Part shown: positions 25,749-35,753 of the stretch, one piece after another
Layout of the letters: every line of letters begins with the position of its first letter
Position numbering within the stretch: position 1 is the stretch's first letter
From: Porphyrobacter sp.
Lineage (GTDB): Bacteria; Pseudomonadota; Alphaproteobacteria; Sphingomonadales; Sphingomonadaceae
Reading direction: 5' to 3'
Assembly (NCBI GenBank): GCA_027531395.1
Contig: JAPZRO010000001.1
Span: 186,001-250,000 of the forward strand
Length of the DNA: 64,000 nucleotides
Position numbers and translations under genes: made by a program
The notes under the pieces: generated by a model
The model's database searches: none
Told to the model about the DNA's origin: nothing
What the model saw: the letters and a program-made list of their open reading frames with translations, nothing else

Positions 25749-25808
25749 GGCCGGCGCCGCCGTTTCCCGGTTGCGCCCGCGTGCGCGCCATGCCACCACC
25801 CGCAAGGC

Positions 25809-26513
25809 ATGAGTGCAGCGGCGCAGAACCCTCCCATCGAATCCGCAGGAGATTCAGGCGCATCGCCCGCCTCGGGTGCGGACGCATGGAAGGCGCTGCG
25901 CGGGGATGAGGATCTCCAGTTCGCCCCGGTCGAGATTCCCGAGATCAAGCCGCCCGAGCCGAGCTGGTTCGAGCGGATGCTGGCCGAGGTGTTCGGCTTC
26001 CTTGCCGAGATTTTCGCCCCTGTCGGGCAGGTGCTGGGCGCGTCGTGGTGGTGGCTGCAATGGGTGCTGCTCGCCGCGCTGGTCGTCTTCGTGATCGTGC
26101 TGCTGTGGCGGATGTTCGGCCCCGGAGCTGCCCGACGGGGCACCGCCGCGGCGGAGATCGAGGAGGAATGGCACCCCGAAACCGCTGCCAGCCTCGCGCT
26201 GCTGGAGGATGCCGATCGGCTCGCCGCCGAGGGCCGCTACGACGAGGCCACGCGCCTGCTGCTCCAGCGCTCGGTCGGCCAGATCGCCGCCGTGCGGCCC
26301 GACTGGGTCGAACCTTCAAGCACCGCGCGCGAGCTCGCCGCCCTGCCCGCCCTGCCTGACGGCGCGCGCACCGCCTTTCGCATCATCGCCGAGCGGGTCG
26401 AGCGCAGCCTGTTCGCCCTTCGCGCGCTCGACCGCGCCGACTGGGAAGCAGCGCGCGCGGCCTATGCCGATTTCGCCCTCGCGCGGCTTAATGTGCGGGG
26501 GCAGCTGGCATGA
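25809..26513 (+). CDS. DUF4129 domain-containing membrane protein
   Basis: 234 aa. An acidic N-terminal segment is followed by one strong membrane helix (about 78-100, WWLQWVLLAALVVFVIVLLW). The soluble C-terminal DUF4129 region (EDADRLAAEGRYDEATRLLL ... ALDRADWEAARAAYADF) faces, by the family model, the cytoplasm. DUF4129 genes accompany MoxR/DUF58 operons; exact function is unknown. Its stop overlaps the next start (ATGA), opening a seven-gene coupled operon. Confidence 0.8.
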   Translation: MSAAAQNPPIESAGDSGASPASGADAWKALRGDEDLQFAPVEIPEIKPPEPSWFERMLAEVFGFLAEIFAPVGQVLGASWWWLQWVLLAALVVFVIVLLWRMFGPGAARRGTAAAEIEEEWHPETAASLALLEDADRLAAEGRYDEATRLLLQRSVGQIAAVRPDWVEPSSTARELAALPALPDGARTAFRIIAERVERSLFALRALDRADWEAARAAYADFALARLNVRGQLA

Positions 26514-27778
26514 GCGGCAATACGGCCTTTTCGAGGGGCGGCGCCTTCGCGCTGATCCTTGGCGGCTTTGCGCTGTTCCTCGCGCTGATCTGGCTGATCG
26601 GCTCGGGCGAGGGGATCGGCGGCGACAACAACGGCGAGGCCCATGCCGCCGCCAAGGGGCTAAACGGCTATGCCGGCCTTGTCCGGCTGGTCGAGGCGAG
26701 CGGCTATGAGGTCACCCGCTCGCGCAGCCCGGCGGGGATGGAGACCGACGGCCTGCTGGTGCTCACCCCGCCGTTCGACACCGATCCCGAGGAACTGGGC
26801 AAGCTGCTCCAGAAGCGCGAGAATATCGGCCCGACGCTGGTGATCCTGCCCAAGTGGAATGCGCTGCGCCCGCCCCCGAGCGTGCCGAGCGAGGTGCGCG
26901 ACAAGTTCAAGCCGGGCTGGGTGGTCCTCACCGATCCCTTCGCCGCCGACTGGCCCACGCTGCTGCCCGCGCCCTACGGCTTCACCCACAAGCTCGACAC
27001 CCTCGATCAGAACAGCCGTGCGCGCTGGAGCGGGCTGGGCGTTAACGGCAGCCTGCCGACCGCGAGCGTCGCTCATGCCCTCGTCAAGGACGTGCACGAA
27101 ACGCTGGTCAGCGATGCCTCGGGTCGGGTGCTGGCGATGCGGGTGGTGGGCAAGCAAGGCACCGATTTCTACGACAATGCGCATTGGACGCTGTTCGTCG
27201 CCGATCCCGATCTCGCCAACAATTACGGCCTTTCCGACAGGCAGCGCGCCGCAGCCATCATGGCGCTGCTCGATGCGGCGGCCTATGACGGCGATATCGA
27301 GCGGGTGACCTTCGATCTCACCCTCAACGGCTTCGGCGCATCCGAGAACCTGCTGACGCTTGCCTTCCGCCCGCCGTTCCTAGCCGCGACGCTGTGCCTG
27401 CTGCTGGCGCTGCTGATCATCGGCTGGCGCGCCTTCAAGCGCTTCGGCGGGGCGGCGGCGGAGAGCGGTCCGGCGATCGCTTTCGGCAAGGCGCGGCTGA
27501 TCGCCAACGGCGCGGGGCTGATCCTGCGCGCGCGGCGCTTCCACCTGCTGGGCGCGCCCTATGCCGCGCTTTCGGCAAGGCGGCTGGCTGACCGGCTGGG
27601 CCTGTCGCGGCCCGACCCGGAAGTGCTCGACGAAGCGCTCGCCCGCCGCCTGCCGCTGGAGGAGCCCTTCAGCCGCCGCGCCGCGCGGCTCGAGGCGGCC
27701 GCCAAACCCGCCGACATTCTTGCCGCCGCACAGGCGCTTGACGATCTCACCACCAAGCTATCGCAACAGGGAAAATGA
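26510..27778 (+). CDS. DUF4350 domain-containing membrane protein
   Basis: 422 aa. N-terminal helix (about 10-30) and a second helix (about 292-312, LAATLCLLLALLIIGW) bracket a DUF4350 domain beginning NGEAHAAAKGLNGYAGLVRL; the C-terminal ~100 residues are helical and cytoplasmic. DUF4350 resembles a GATase/beta-propeller-free Rossmann-like periplasmic domain of unknown activity. The start overlaps the DUF4129 stop; moxR begins 4 bp after its end. Confidence 0.8.
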   Translation: MSGNTAFSRGGAFALILGGFALFLALIWLIGSGEGIGGDNNGEAHAAAKGLNGYAGLVRLVEASGYEVTRSRSPAGMETDGLLVLTPPFDTDPEELGKLLQKRENIGPTLVILPKWNALRPPPSVPSEVRDKFKPGWVVLTDPFAADWPTLLPAPYGFTHKLDTLDQNSRARWSGLGVNGSLPTASVAHALVKDVHETLVSDASGRVLAMRVVGKQGTDFYDNAHWTLFVADPDLANNYGLSDRQRAAAIMALLDAAAYDGDIERVTFDLTLNGFGASENLLTLAFRPPFLAATLCLLLALLIIGWRAFKRFGGAAAESGPAIAFGKARLIANGAGLILRARRFHLLGAPYAALSARRLADRLGLSRPDPEVLDEALARRLPLEEPFSRRAARLEAAAKPADILAAAQALDDLTTKLSQQGK

Positions 27779-27782
27779 CCCG

Positions 27783-28745
<963 letters not shown>

Positions 28746-28746
28746 C

Positions 28747-30123
28747 GTGATCCGCTTCCTCGCCCTTGTCCGCGACATCCTGCTGCTGCCCTTGCGGCGG
28801 CTGCTGGTGTTCGTGCCGACCGAGCGGGCGGCGTGGCTGGCGGCCGGGCTTGCGCCGGTCGCGCTGGTGATCGCGGCGACCGCGCCGGGGGCATGGGTCG
28901 CGGCGCCGCTGCTGGCGGGGGTGCTGCTGGCTTTGGTGGCGCTCGATGCCGCGCTGGCAGGACGCAATCAGGGCTGGGCGATCCATGCGCCCACCGATGT
29001 CGAGGTCGGCCAGCCGGCGAGCCTCGCGGTCAGCGCGCAGTTTGCGGGCGGGCGGCGGCGGGCGGTCAGCGCCGCGCTGGCGACCGATCCTCGGCTCGCG
29101 CAGGGCGGGCAGGTGAGCATCAACCTCTTGCCCCAGACGCATGAACCGGGCTGGCGGGGCGCGACCCGCGTCACCGCCACCCGCCGCGGCACCGCGCCCG
29201 TGACCGAGGCGTGGCTGCGCTGGGAGGGGCCGCTGGGCCTCGGCGCGCGGCAGGTGTCCTATCCGATCGAACAGGCGGTGCGGGTGTGGCCCGATCTCTC
29301 GCCGGTGCGATCGAAAGATTTGCAGACCTTCCTGCGCAACGCCCAGACCGGCCTCATCGCCCGGCGCATCAGGGGCGAGGGCACGCAGTTCGAGGCCCTG
29401 TCCGAATACGAACCCGGCATGGACCGCCGCCGCATCGACTGGAAGGCGAGCGCGCGCCACACGCGCCTCTACGCCCGCGAGAACGAGAGCGAGCGCAACA
29501 ACCAGATCGTCTTCGCCTTCGATTGCGGGCAGGCGATGTGCGAGCCGGTCGACGGGTTGCCGCGCATCGACCGTGCGGTCTCCGCCGCGCTCACCTGCGC
29601 CTATGTCGCCTTGAAGGGCGGAGACAGGTGCGCGCTGTTCGGCTTTGCCCGCAGGCCGCAGCTTATGACCCCCTTCATCGGCGATGCCCGCGCCTTCCAC
29701 CGCCTGCAAAGCGCCGCCGCAGGCCTCGACTACGAAGCGACCGAGCCCAATTTCACCCTCGCCCTCGCCACCCTCACCACCAAGCTCAAGCGCCGTTCGC
29801 TGGTGGTGGTGTTCTCCGACTTCACCGATCCCACCGCGGCCGAACTGATGGTCGAAAGCCTCGGGCGGCTGGCGAACAAGCATCTGGTGCTGTTCGTCAC
29901 CATGGCCGATGCCGAGATCGAGGCGCAGATCGCCGCCCCGCCCGCCGATATCGCCACGCTCGCCCGTGCGGTCACCGCCGACAGCCTCAGCCTGCAGCGC
30001 AAGCTGGTGCTCCAGCGGCTGCGGCGCATGGGGATCGATGTGATCGAGGCGCCGTGGGCAAAGATCGGCCCGCAGCTGATCGACCGCTATTTCCTGATCA
30101 AGAACAGCGAGGCGATAGGATGA
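28747..30123 (+). CDS. DUF58 (vWA-like) membrane protein, MoxR partner
   Basis: 458 aa from GTG. Two N-terminal membrane helices (about 28-62) precede a long soluble region with the DUF58 signature EGTQFEALSEYEPGMDRRRIDWKAS (about 215-239) and a vWA-like core (VFAFDCGQAM, later LVVVFSDFTD). It is the predicted client or adaptor of the MoxR ATPase just upstream. The start lies 1 bp past the moxR stop, and the stop overlaps the next gene. Confidence 0.88.
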   Translation: MIRFLALVRDILLLPLRRLLVFVPTERAAWLAAGLAPVALVIAATAPGAWVAAPLLAGVLLALVALDAALAGRNQGWAIHAPTDVEVGQPASLAVSAQFAGGRRRAVSAALATDPRLAQGGQVSINLLPQTHEPGWRGATRVTATRRGTAPVTEAWLRWEGPLGLGARQVSYPIEQAVRVWPDLSPVRSKDLQTFLRNAQTGLIARRIRGEGTQFEALSEYEPGMDRRRIDWKASARHTRLYARENESERNNQIVFAFDCGQAMCEPVDGLPRIDRAVSAALTCAYVALKGGDRCALFGFARRPQLMTPFIGDARAFHRLQSAAAGLDYEATEPNFTLALATLTTKLKRRSLVVVFSDFTDPTAAELMVESLGRLANKHLVLFVTMADAEIEAQIAAPPADIATLARAVTADSLSLQRKLVLQRLRRMGIDVIEAPWAKIGPQLIDRYFLIKNSEAIG

Positions 30124-31190
30124 AGGCCCCGATCCTGTCATCGTGGTTCGGGCGCGGCGAGATCGCCGCCCCGCCCGACATCGCCAGCGCCACCCTGCGC
30201 TCCGACCGCTTCCGGCTGGAGCGCGAGGGCGAATGGCGGCGGCTGGAGGAGATCGTCGCGCGGATGGAAAAGGGCGGCCTCAGGCGCATCGCCGACGAGG
30301 ATCTGCTCGCCCTGCCGACGCTCTACCGCACCGCCGCATCGAGCCTTGCGGTGGCGCGCGAGACCTCGCTCGATGCCGCCACGCTCGCCTATCTCGAAGG
30401 GCTGGTGCAGCGCGCGTGGTTCCAGGTCTACGGCCCGCCGCGCGGCTTTGCGGCGTGGTTGCGCGACTTCCTGCTGGGCGGCTGGAGCCGCGCGGTGCGC
30501 GCGATCTGGCTCGACATCTGCATCGCGCTGTTCGTGATGGTGGCGGGCAGCGTGGTCGGCTGGCTGCTCGTGGCGCAGGACGAGGCGTGGTATTACCGGC
30601 TCGTCCCCGGCAACTTCCTCGACACCCGCGTGCCGGGTGCCAGCCGCGAGGAACTGCTGCAATCGCTCGCCACCGAGGAAAGCGCGGCGGGCCTTTCGAC
30701 CTTTGCCGCGCAGCTGTTCAGCAACAATTCGGCGGTGTGCATCTTCGCCTTCGCGCTGGGTTTCGCCTTCGGCATCCCCTCGCTGATGCTGCTGGTGCAC
30801 AACATGGCGGTGCTCGGCGCGATGCTGTGGCTGTTCAACGGACAGGGGCTGACGCTGGAGCTGGCCGCATGGCTCAGCGTGCACGGCACCACCGAGATCT
30901 TCGGCATCCTGCTCTCGGGCGCGGCGGGGCTGCATATCGGGCGCTCGATGGCCTTTCCGGGCAGCCGCCCGGTGCTCGCCGCCGCTTCCGAGGCCGGACA
31001 GCGCGGGGCGGTGGTGATGGTCGGCGTCGTCATCATGATGATCATCGCCGCGCTGCTCGAAGCCTTCCCGCGCCAGCTGGTCGACGGCACGGGCGCGCGC
31101 TTCCTGATCGGGGGCATGATGCTGACCTTCTGGCTGGCCTATTTCTTCCTCTACCGCCCCGCCCGCCAGCAGCCCGGAGACGGCGCATGA
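30120..31190 (+). CDS. Stage II sporulation protein M-like (DUF95) membrane protein
   Basis: 356 aa. A cytoplasmic N-terminal ~130 residues (two Arg-rich helices) are followed by about five to six membrane segments starting IWLDICIALFVMVAGSVVGW, with the conserved FNGQGLTLELAAWLSVHGTTEIF segment characteristic of SpoIIM-like proteins. This organism type does not sporulate; in such operons the protein is of unknown function. ATGA overlaps on both sides couple it to DUF58 and RDD genes. Confidence 0.85.
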   Translation: MKAPILSSWFGRGEIAAPPDIASATLRSDRFRLEREGEWRRLEEIVARMEKGGLRRIADEDLLALPTLYRTAASSLAVARETSLDAATLAYLEGLVQRAWFQVYGPPRGFAAWLRDFLLGGWSRAVRAIWLDICIALFVMVAGSVVGWLLVAQDEAWYYRLVPGNFLDTRVPGASREELLQSLATEESAAGLSTFAAQLFSNNSAVCIFAFALGFAFGIPSLMLLVHNMAVLGAMLWLFNGQGLTLELAAWLSVHGTTEIFGILLSGAAGLHIGRSMAFPGSRPVLAAASEAGQRGAVVMVGVVIMMIIAALLEAFPRQLVDGTGARFLIGGMMLTFWLAYFFLYRPARQQPGDGA

Positions 31191-32125
31191 ACGCCGCCAC
31201 CCTCCCGGGACAGGCCGCCGACAAGCGTGCCCGCGTGATCCTCACGCCCGAAGGCCTCGCCCTGCCGGTGACGCTCGCCTCGCGCGGGAGCCGGGCGGGG
31301 GCGCTGATGCTCGACGTGATGATCCTGCTGTTCGGCATAATCGCGTTCCAGCTGCTGGTGACATGGATCGCCGGCGGGCTCCTCGAAGGCACCACGCTCG
31401 ATCCCTCCGCCGCGCCGCGGGGGGCGCAGGAGTTCCTGATGATCGTGCTGGTGATCGTCTATTTCGCCGCCTGGTACGGCTATTTCCTGGTGCAGGAACT
31501 CGGCCCGCGCGGCGCGACGCTGGGCAAGCGCATGGTCGGCATCCGCATCGCTGCGCGCAGCGGCGGGTCGCTCTCGCCCGAAGCGGTGATCGCGCGCAAC
31601 CTGATCCGCGATATCGAGCTTTTCTATCCGATCGTGCTGATCCTGACGCTGCTGGTGATGAATGCCGGCGACGAGGATATCGGCCCGCTGCCATGGGTGG
31701 CGACCGGCTGGTTCGCGCTGTTCCTGTTGCTGCCCTTCTTCAACCGCGATGCCCTGCGCGCGGGCGATATCGTCGCGGGGACATGGGTGATCGAGCGCCC
31801 GCGCACGAAACTCGCCGAGGCGCTCTCGACGCAGGGCGCGGCGGCCGCACAGGGCGCCAGCGCGGTCACCGGCGCGCGCTACGAATTCGGCGAGGCCGAG
31901 CTGTCGGTCTATGGCGAGAAGGAGTTGCAGACGCTCGAGAAGATGCTGCGCGACGCCACCCCCGAGGCGCTCGCGGCCGTGCACGAGACGATTTGCCGCA
32001 AGATCGGCTGGAACCCGGGCGCGGGCGACGAAAGGGCTTTCCTCGAGGCCTTCTATGCGCAATTGCGCGCCAAGCTCGAAGGCGACATGCGCTTCGGCAA
32101 ACGCAAGGCGGACAAATTCTCATGA
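31187..32125 (+). CDS. RDD family membrane protein
   Basis: 312 aa. The RDD domain (about 30-205) starts LASRGSRAGALMLDVMILL and contains the conserved GATLGKRMVGIRI and RNLIRDIELF motifs with three or four membrane helices. A soluble C-terminal ~100 residues (FGEAELSVYGEKELQTLEKM...) is probably cytoplasmic and helical. Family members are linked to Na+ and osmolyte tolerance or to membrane organisation, without a settled activity. ATGA overlaps couple it to SpoIIM-like and beta-lactamase genes. Confidence 0.87.
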   Translation: MNAATLPGQAADKRARVILTPEGLALPVTLASRGSRAGALMLDVMILLFGIIAFQLLVTWIAGGLLEGTTLDPSAAPRGAQEFLMIVLVIVYFAAWYGYFLVQELGPRGATLGKRMVGIRIAARSGGSLSPEAVIARNLIRDIELFYPIVLILTLLVMNAGDEDIGPLPWVATGWFALFLLLPFFNRDALRAGDIVAGTWVIERPRTKLAEALSTQGAAAAQGASAVTGARYEFGEAELSVYGEKELQTLEKMLRDATPEALAAVHETICRKIGWNPGAGDERAFLEAFYAQLRAKLEGDMRFGKRKADKFS

Positions 32126-33057
32126 GAATGGATCGGCGGTTTTTCCTCGGCGGCAGCATCGCGCTCGGCGCATCGGCCTGCATCCCGCCCGACCAGAGCC
32201 CGGCCGGACGGCTGGCGGCGGAGCTCCGGATCATCGAGGCGGCGGGCAATGGCACGCTCGGGGTGGAGCTGTTCAACACCGCCAGCGGCGCGTCGGTCGG
32301 CCTCAATCAGGACCGCCGCTTCGGCCATGCCTCCTCGTTCAAGTTCAGCCTCGCCGCGCTGCTGCTCCAGCGCCATGCGGCAGGCCAGATCGATGCCGAC
32401 CGCCACGTGACGTGGACCGAGGCCGACATGATCAACCACGCGCCCTTCACCCGCGAGCGCATGGCAAGCGGCGCCACCTTGCGCGAGCTGGCGCGGGCGA
32501 CGCAGACCACTTCGGACAATCCGGCGGCCAATATCCTGCTGCGCGAACTCGGCGGCCCGGCGGGGCTGACCGCCTTCTGGCGGAGCATCGGTGACGAGGT
32601 CAGCCGGGTCGATCGCTACGAGCCGGAGATGAACCTCGTCCCCACCGGCGAATTCCGCGACACCGCCACGCCCGCCGCGATGGCGCGCAATGTCGCGAAG
32701 ATCATCTACGGCGACGTGTTGCCGGAAAAGGAGCGGGCGGAGCTGAAGGGCTGGATGGTCGAGACCCAGACCGGCGTGCGGCGCGTGCGCGCGGGCCTGC
32801 CCGAAGGCTGGGTCGCGGGCGACAAGACCGGCACCAGCGGCCTCGTCGGCACCAGCGAGTACAACTATATCGACATCGGCTTTGCCGAAGGGCCCAAGGG
32901 CGAGCCGCCGATCACCTTCGCCTGCTATTTCCGCGCGCGCCAGACCGAGGACGAGATGCTCGCCGGCGGCGAGGCGACGCTCGCCCGCGTGGGACGGGTG
33001 ATCAAGGAATTCGCCGAACGCGAGCGCGGGTTGCCGGTGGTGGGCAAGCTGTATTGA
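32122..33057 (+). CDS. Class A beta-lactamase, predicted Tat lipoprotein
   Basis: 311 aa. The Tat-type leader MRMDRRFFLGGSIALGASAC has a possible lipobox Cys20. Class A active-site motifs: S71-S-F-K74, S131-D-N133, E167 in EPEMN and K235-T-G237. All catalytic residues are present, so it is predicted to be a functional serine beta-lactamase. It overlaps the RDD gene (ATGA), making it the last member of the MoxR/DUF58 operon rather than a stand-alone resistance gene. No AmpR-type regulator is adjacent. Spectrum cannot be read from sequence. Confidence 0.92.
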   Translation: MRMDRRFFLGGSIALGASACIPPDQSPAGRLAAELRIIEAAGNGTLGVELFNTASGASVGLNQDRRFGHASSFKFSLAALLLQRHAAGQIDADRHVTWTEADMINHAPFTRERMASGATLRELARATQTTSDNPAANILLRELGGPAGLTAFWRSIGDEVSRVDRYEPEMNLVPTGEFRDTATPAAMARNVAKIIYGDVLPEKERAELKGWMVETQTGVRRVRAGLPEGWVAGDKTGTSGLVGTSEYNYIDIGFAEGPKGEPPITFACYFRARQTEDEMLAGGEATLARVGRVIKEFAERERGLPVVGKLY

Positions 33058-33063
33058 TCAATT

Positions 33064-33130
33064 TCCGTTCGTGTCGAGCGCAGTCGAGACACCTTTGACA
33101 GGCCTCTCGACTTCGCTCGAGGCGAACGGG
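33064..33130. repeat. REP-like palindromic element between convergent genes
   Basis: Outer arms CCGTTCG and CGAACGG enclose two inner hairpins, one based on GTGTC..GAGACAC and one on CCTCTCGA..GCTCGAGG. It has the composition of dispersed GTCGAGCGAAGTCGAGAC-type repeats found in sphingomonads. It fills the gap between the bla and isoaspartyl peptidase stops and could end both transcripts. Confidence 0.7.
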
Positions 33131-33137
33131 CCTCAAA

Positions 33138-34202
33138 TCAATGATCCGGCGTGTTCGACGCCTTCTCCTCGCCGCCGAAGATCGCCACTTCGCGCATCCC
33201 GGCGCTGTTGGCGCGGCCGCGATACATGCCGGTGGTGTTGAAGCTATAGAGCGCATGGCCCTCGGGCGTCACGAGGATCACCCCGCCGTCGCCGCCCAGG
33301 TCCTTGACGTCGGCCATCACCGCATCGGCGATATATTGCGCGACTTCGACGCGCATGTCGTCATCGGCGGCGGCCGGATCGGCCATCAGCGCGTTGACCT
33401 CCTTGGTGGCCCGAAGCCGCGCGCAGATCTCGTGCGCCACGCCGACGCGCAGGAAATACTCGCCCCACCCCGTCGCCGAGACCGCGCAGGCGCGGTTGTC
33501 GGCATAGGTCCCTGCCCCGATCACCGGCGCATCGCCGACACGGCCCCAGCGCTTGCCGGTCATCCCGCCGGTCGAGGTGCCCGCAGCAAGGTTGCCGTTC
33601 TGGTCGAGCGCCACCGCGCCGACCGTGCCGAACTTCAAATCGACATCGAGCGCGGAGAGCTTCTCCGCCTTCAGCCGCTCGAGCGCCTCCCGCCGTGCCG
33701 GGGTGGCGAAGTATTCGGGCGGGGTGACGGGAAAGCCTTTCTCGACCGCAAAGGCCTCGGCGCCCGCGCCCATCAGGAATACGTGCTCGGAATCGGTGCG
33801 GACCTTGTCGGCCAGCAGGATCGGATTCTTCACCGTCTTCACCCCGGCCACGGCCCCCGCGCTGCGGTCACGCCCGTCCATGATCGAGGCGTCCAATTCG
33901 TTGGTGCCCTCCCAGGTGAACACCGCACCCTTGCCGGCGTTGAACAGCGGCGAATCCTCCATCGGCATGATCGCCGCCTTGACCGCATCCATCGCGCTCC
34001 CGCCCTCGGCCAGCACCTTGGCCCCGGCATCGAGCGCCTTCTGGAGCGCGGCCTCGTATTCGGCGCGCTTTTCGGGGGTCATCTTGTCAGGATCGAGCGT
34101 GCCCGCCCCGCCATGGATCGCGATCGACCATTTGGGCGCTTCCTCGGCAAGGGCAGCTTGGGACAGGAGGGCGAGTGCGACCGCGGCGATGAGGTTCTTC
34201 AT
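33138..34202 (-). CDS. Isoaspartyl peptidase / L-asparaginase (Ntn hydrolase), periplasmic
   Basis: 354 aa with a clear signal peptide (MKNLIAAVALALLSQAALAEE). The plant-type asparaginase fold starts WSIAIHGGAGT. Autoproteolysis is expected before Thr193 (KFG-TVGAVALD), and the mature beta-subunit contains TSTGGMTGKRWGRVGDAP and GDGGVILVTPEG. It removes isoaspartyl residues or hydrolyses asparagine in the periplasm. Convergent with the beta-lactamase operon. Confidence 0.92.
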   Translation of the reverse strand: MKNLIAAVALALLSQAALAEEAPKWSIAIHGGAGTLDPDKMTPEKRAEYEAALQKALDAGAKVLAEGGSAMDAVKAAIMPMEDSPLFNAGKGAVFTWEGTNELDASIMDGRDRSAGAVAGVKTVKNPILLADKVRTDSEHVFLMGAGAEAFAVEKGFPVTPPEYFATPARREALERLKAEKLSALDVDLKFGTVGAVALDQNGNLAAGTSTGGMTGKRWGRVGDAPVIGAGTYADNRACAVSATGWGEYFLRVGVAHEICARLRATKEVNALMADPAAADDDMRVEVAQYIADAVMADVKDLGGDGGVILVTPEGHALYSFNTTGMYRGRANSAGMREVAIFGGEEKASNTPDH

Positions 34203-34273
34203 GGCGCAAGGTGTAACGCGACGCTGGCCGTTTCGCCAGCTTAACAGCGCAAGCCCAAGCCGCTAGGGCGTGG

Positions 34274-34789
34274 ATGATGATCTACCGCCCCGCCACGCTC
34301 GCCGATGCCCCCGCGCTTGCCGCGCTGGGCGCGGAAACCTTCATCGCCGCCTTCGGCCACCTCTACACGCCCGAAGACCTCGCCGCCTTCCTTGAACAGG
34401 TGCATTCCCCCGGCCCCGTCGCCGGGGAGATCGCAGGCGATGAGTGCACCCATTGCCTCGCCGAGCACGAGGGCACGCTGGTCGCCTATTGCAAGCTGCG
34501 CTACCCGAGCCACTACACCGCGCTGAGCGATGCGAAGAACCCGCTCGAACTCGGCCAGCTCTATGCCCTGCCGGACTATACCGGCAAGGGGATCGGCGCG
34601 AAGCTGATGGACTGGGCGCTGGAACAGGCGCGCGCAGGGGGCCATGATGCGATGCTGCTCAGCGTCTATTCCGAGAACTACGGCGCGCAGCGGTTCTACC
34701 AGCGCTACGGCTTCGGCAAGATCGCCGACATCACCTTTCAGGTGGGCGAGCAGCTCGATGCGGAATTCCTGTACGAAGTGAAACTGTAA
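34274..34789 (+). CDS. GNAT family N-acetyltransferase
   Basis: 171 aa. The start MMIYRPATLADAPALAALG is typical. The acetyl-CoA loop is in YALPDYTGKGIGAKLMDWAL, and the C-terminal motif is SENYGAQRFYQRYGFGKIAD. Substrate unknown. The SDR gene follows 17 bp downstream behind a GGGGGAGAGAGAG purine tract that serves as its ribosome site; the two may be cotranscribed. Confidence 0.84.
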   Translation: MMIYRPATLADAPALAALGAETFIAAFGHLYTPEDLAAFLEQVHSPGPVAGEIAGDECTHCLAEHEGTLVAYCKLRYPSHYTALSDAKNPLELGQLYALPDYTGKGIGAKLMDWALEQARAGGHDAMLLSVYSENYGAQRFYQRYGFGKIADITFQVGEQLDAEFLYEVKL

Positions 34790-34805
34790 GAGGGGGAGAG
34801 AGAGC

Positions 34806-35753
34806 ATGAGCGCATTGGGCTGGAGCAGCACCACCGACGAGGTGCTGGCAGAGCGCGATCTGACGGGTCTGACGGTGTTCATCACCGGCGCCAATTCGGG
34901 TCTCGGGCAGGAAACCGCCCGCGCGATGGCGGCGAAGGGCGCGCATGTGGTGATGGCGGGGCGCGATCAGGCCAAGCTTGACGCGGCGGTGGCGGCGATC
35001 CGCGCGAGCCTGCCGGAGGCCAGCCTCGAAACCATCATCTGCGATCTCGGCAACCTTGCGCAATTGCGCGCCTGCGGGGCGGAGGCGCGCGCGCGGCTCG
35101 CGAAGATCGACCTCCTCATCAACAATGCCGGGGTGATGGCACCGCCCTTGAGCCGCACCGCTGACGGGTTCGAGATGCAGCTCGGCACCAACCACTTCGG
35201 CCACTTCGCGCTGACCGCCGAGCTGCTGCCGCTGATCGAGGCGGGGAGCGCAAAACGCATCGTCAACCTCTCCAGCCGCGGCCACCACTTCGCGCCGGTC
35301 AATCTCGAGGATCCGCATTACGAGGCCCGCGCCTATGATCCGTGGGAAAGCTACGGCCATTCCAAGACCGCCAACATCCTGTTCACCGTCGGCCTCGAAG
35401 CCCGGCTCGCAGGCCGCGGCATCCATGCCTATGCGGTGCATCCGGGCGGCATCCAGACCAATCTCGGCCGCCACATGACCGAGGAAATGATCGCCGCCCT
35501 GATGGCGCGGGTCACCAGCAGCGACAGCGGCTTTGCGTGGAAGACCATCCCGCAGGGCGCGGCGACCAGCTGCTGGGCCGCGACCGCGCCCGAGATCGAA
35601 GGCAAGGGCGGGGTCTATTGCGAGGACTGCCACGTGGCCGAGGTGGACGATGTCTCCTCCACCGGCGGAGTGCGCTCCTACGCGCTCGATCCGGCCACCG
35701 CCGACAAGCTGTGGGCGTTGAGCGAGGAGCTGACGGGGGCGCGCTACGCCTAG
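34806..35753 (+). CDS. Short-chain dehydrogenase/reductase (retinol dehydrogenase-like)
   Basis: 315 aa. Rossmann motif TGANSGLG (about 28-35), NNAGVM, a catalytic Ser in NLSSRGH and the Y-x-x-x-K pair in SYGHSKTAN, then PGGIQTNLGRH. The pattern is that of the WWOX/retinol dehydrogenase-like SDRs. Substrate unknown. Its TAG stop and the stop of the convergent esterase share the palindrome CTAG at 35750-35753. Confidence 0.87.
   Translation: MSALGWSSTTDEVLAERDLTGLTVFITGANSGLGQETARAMAAKGAHVVMAGRDQAKLDAAVAAIRASLPEASLETIICDLGNLAQLRACGAEARARLAKIDLLINNAGVMAPPLSRTADGFEMQLGTNHFGHFALTAELLPLIEAGSAKRIVNLSSRGHHFAPVNLEDPHYEARAYDPWESYGHSKTANILFTVGLEARLAGRGIHAYAVHPGGIQTNLGRHMTEEMIAALMARVTSSDSGFAWKTIPQGAATSCWAATAPEIEGKGGVYCEDCHVAEVDDVSSTGGVRSYALDPATADKLWALSEELTGARYA

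Noticed and set aside
32122..33057. The beta-lactamase as a recently acquired resistance gene
   Set aside because: Codon composition and GC richness look like the neighbours, there are no flanking mobile elements, and it is translationally coupled to the upstream operon.
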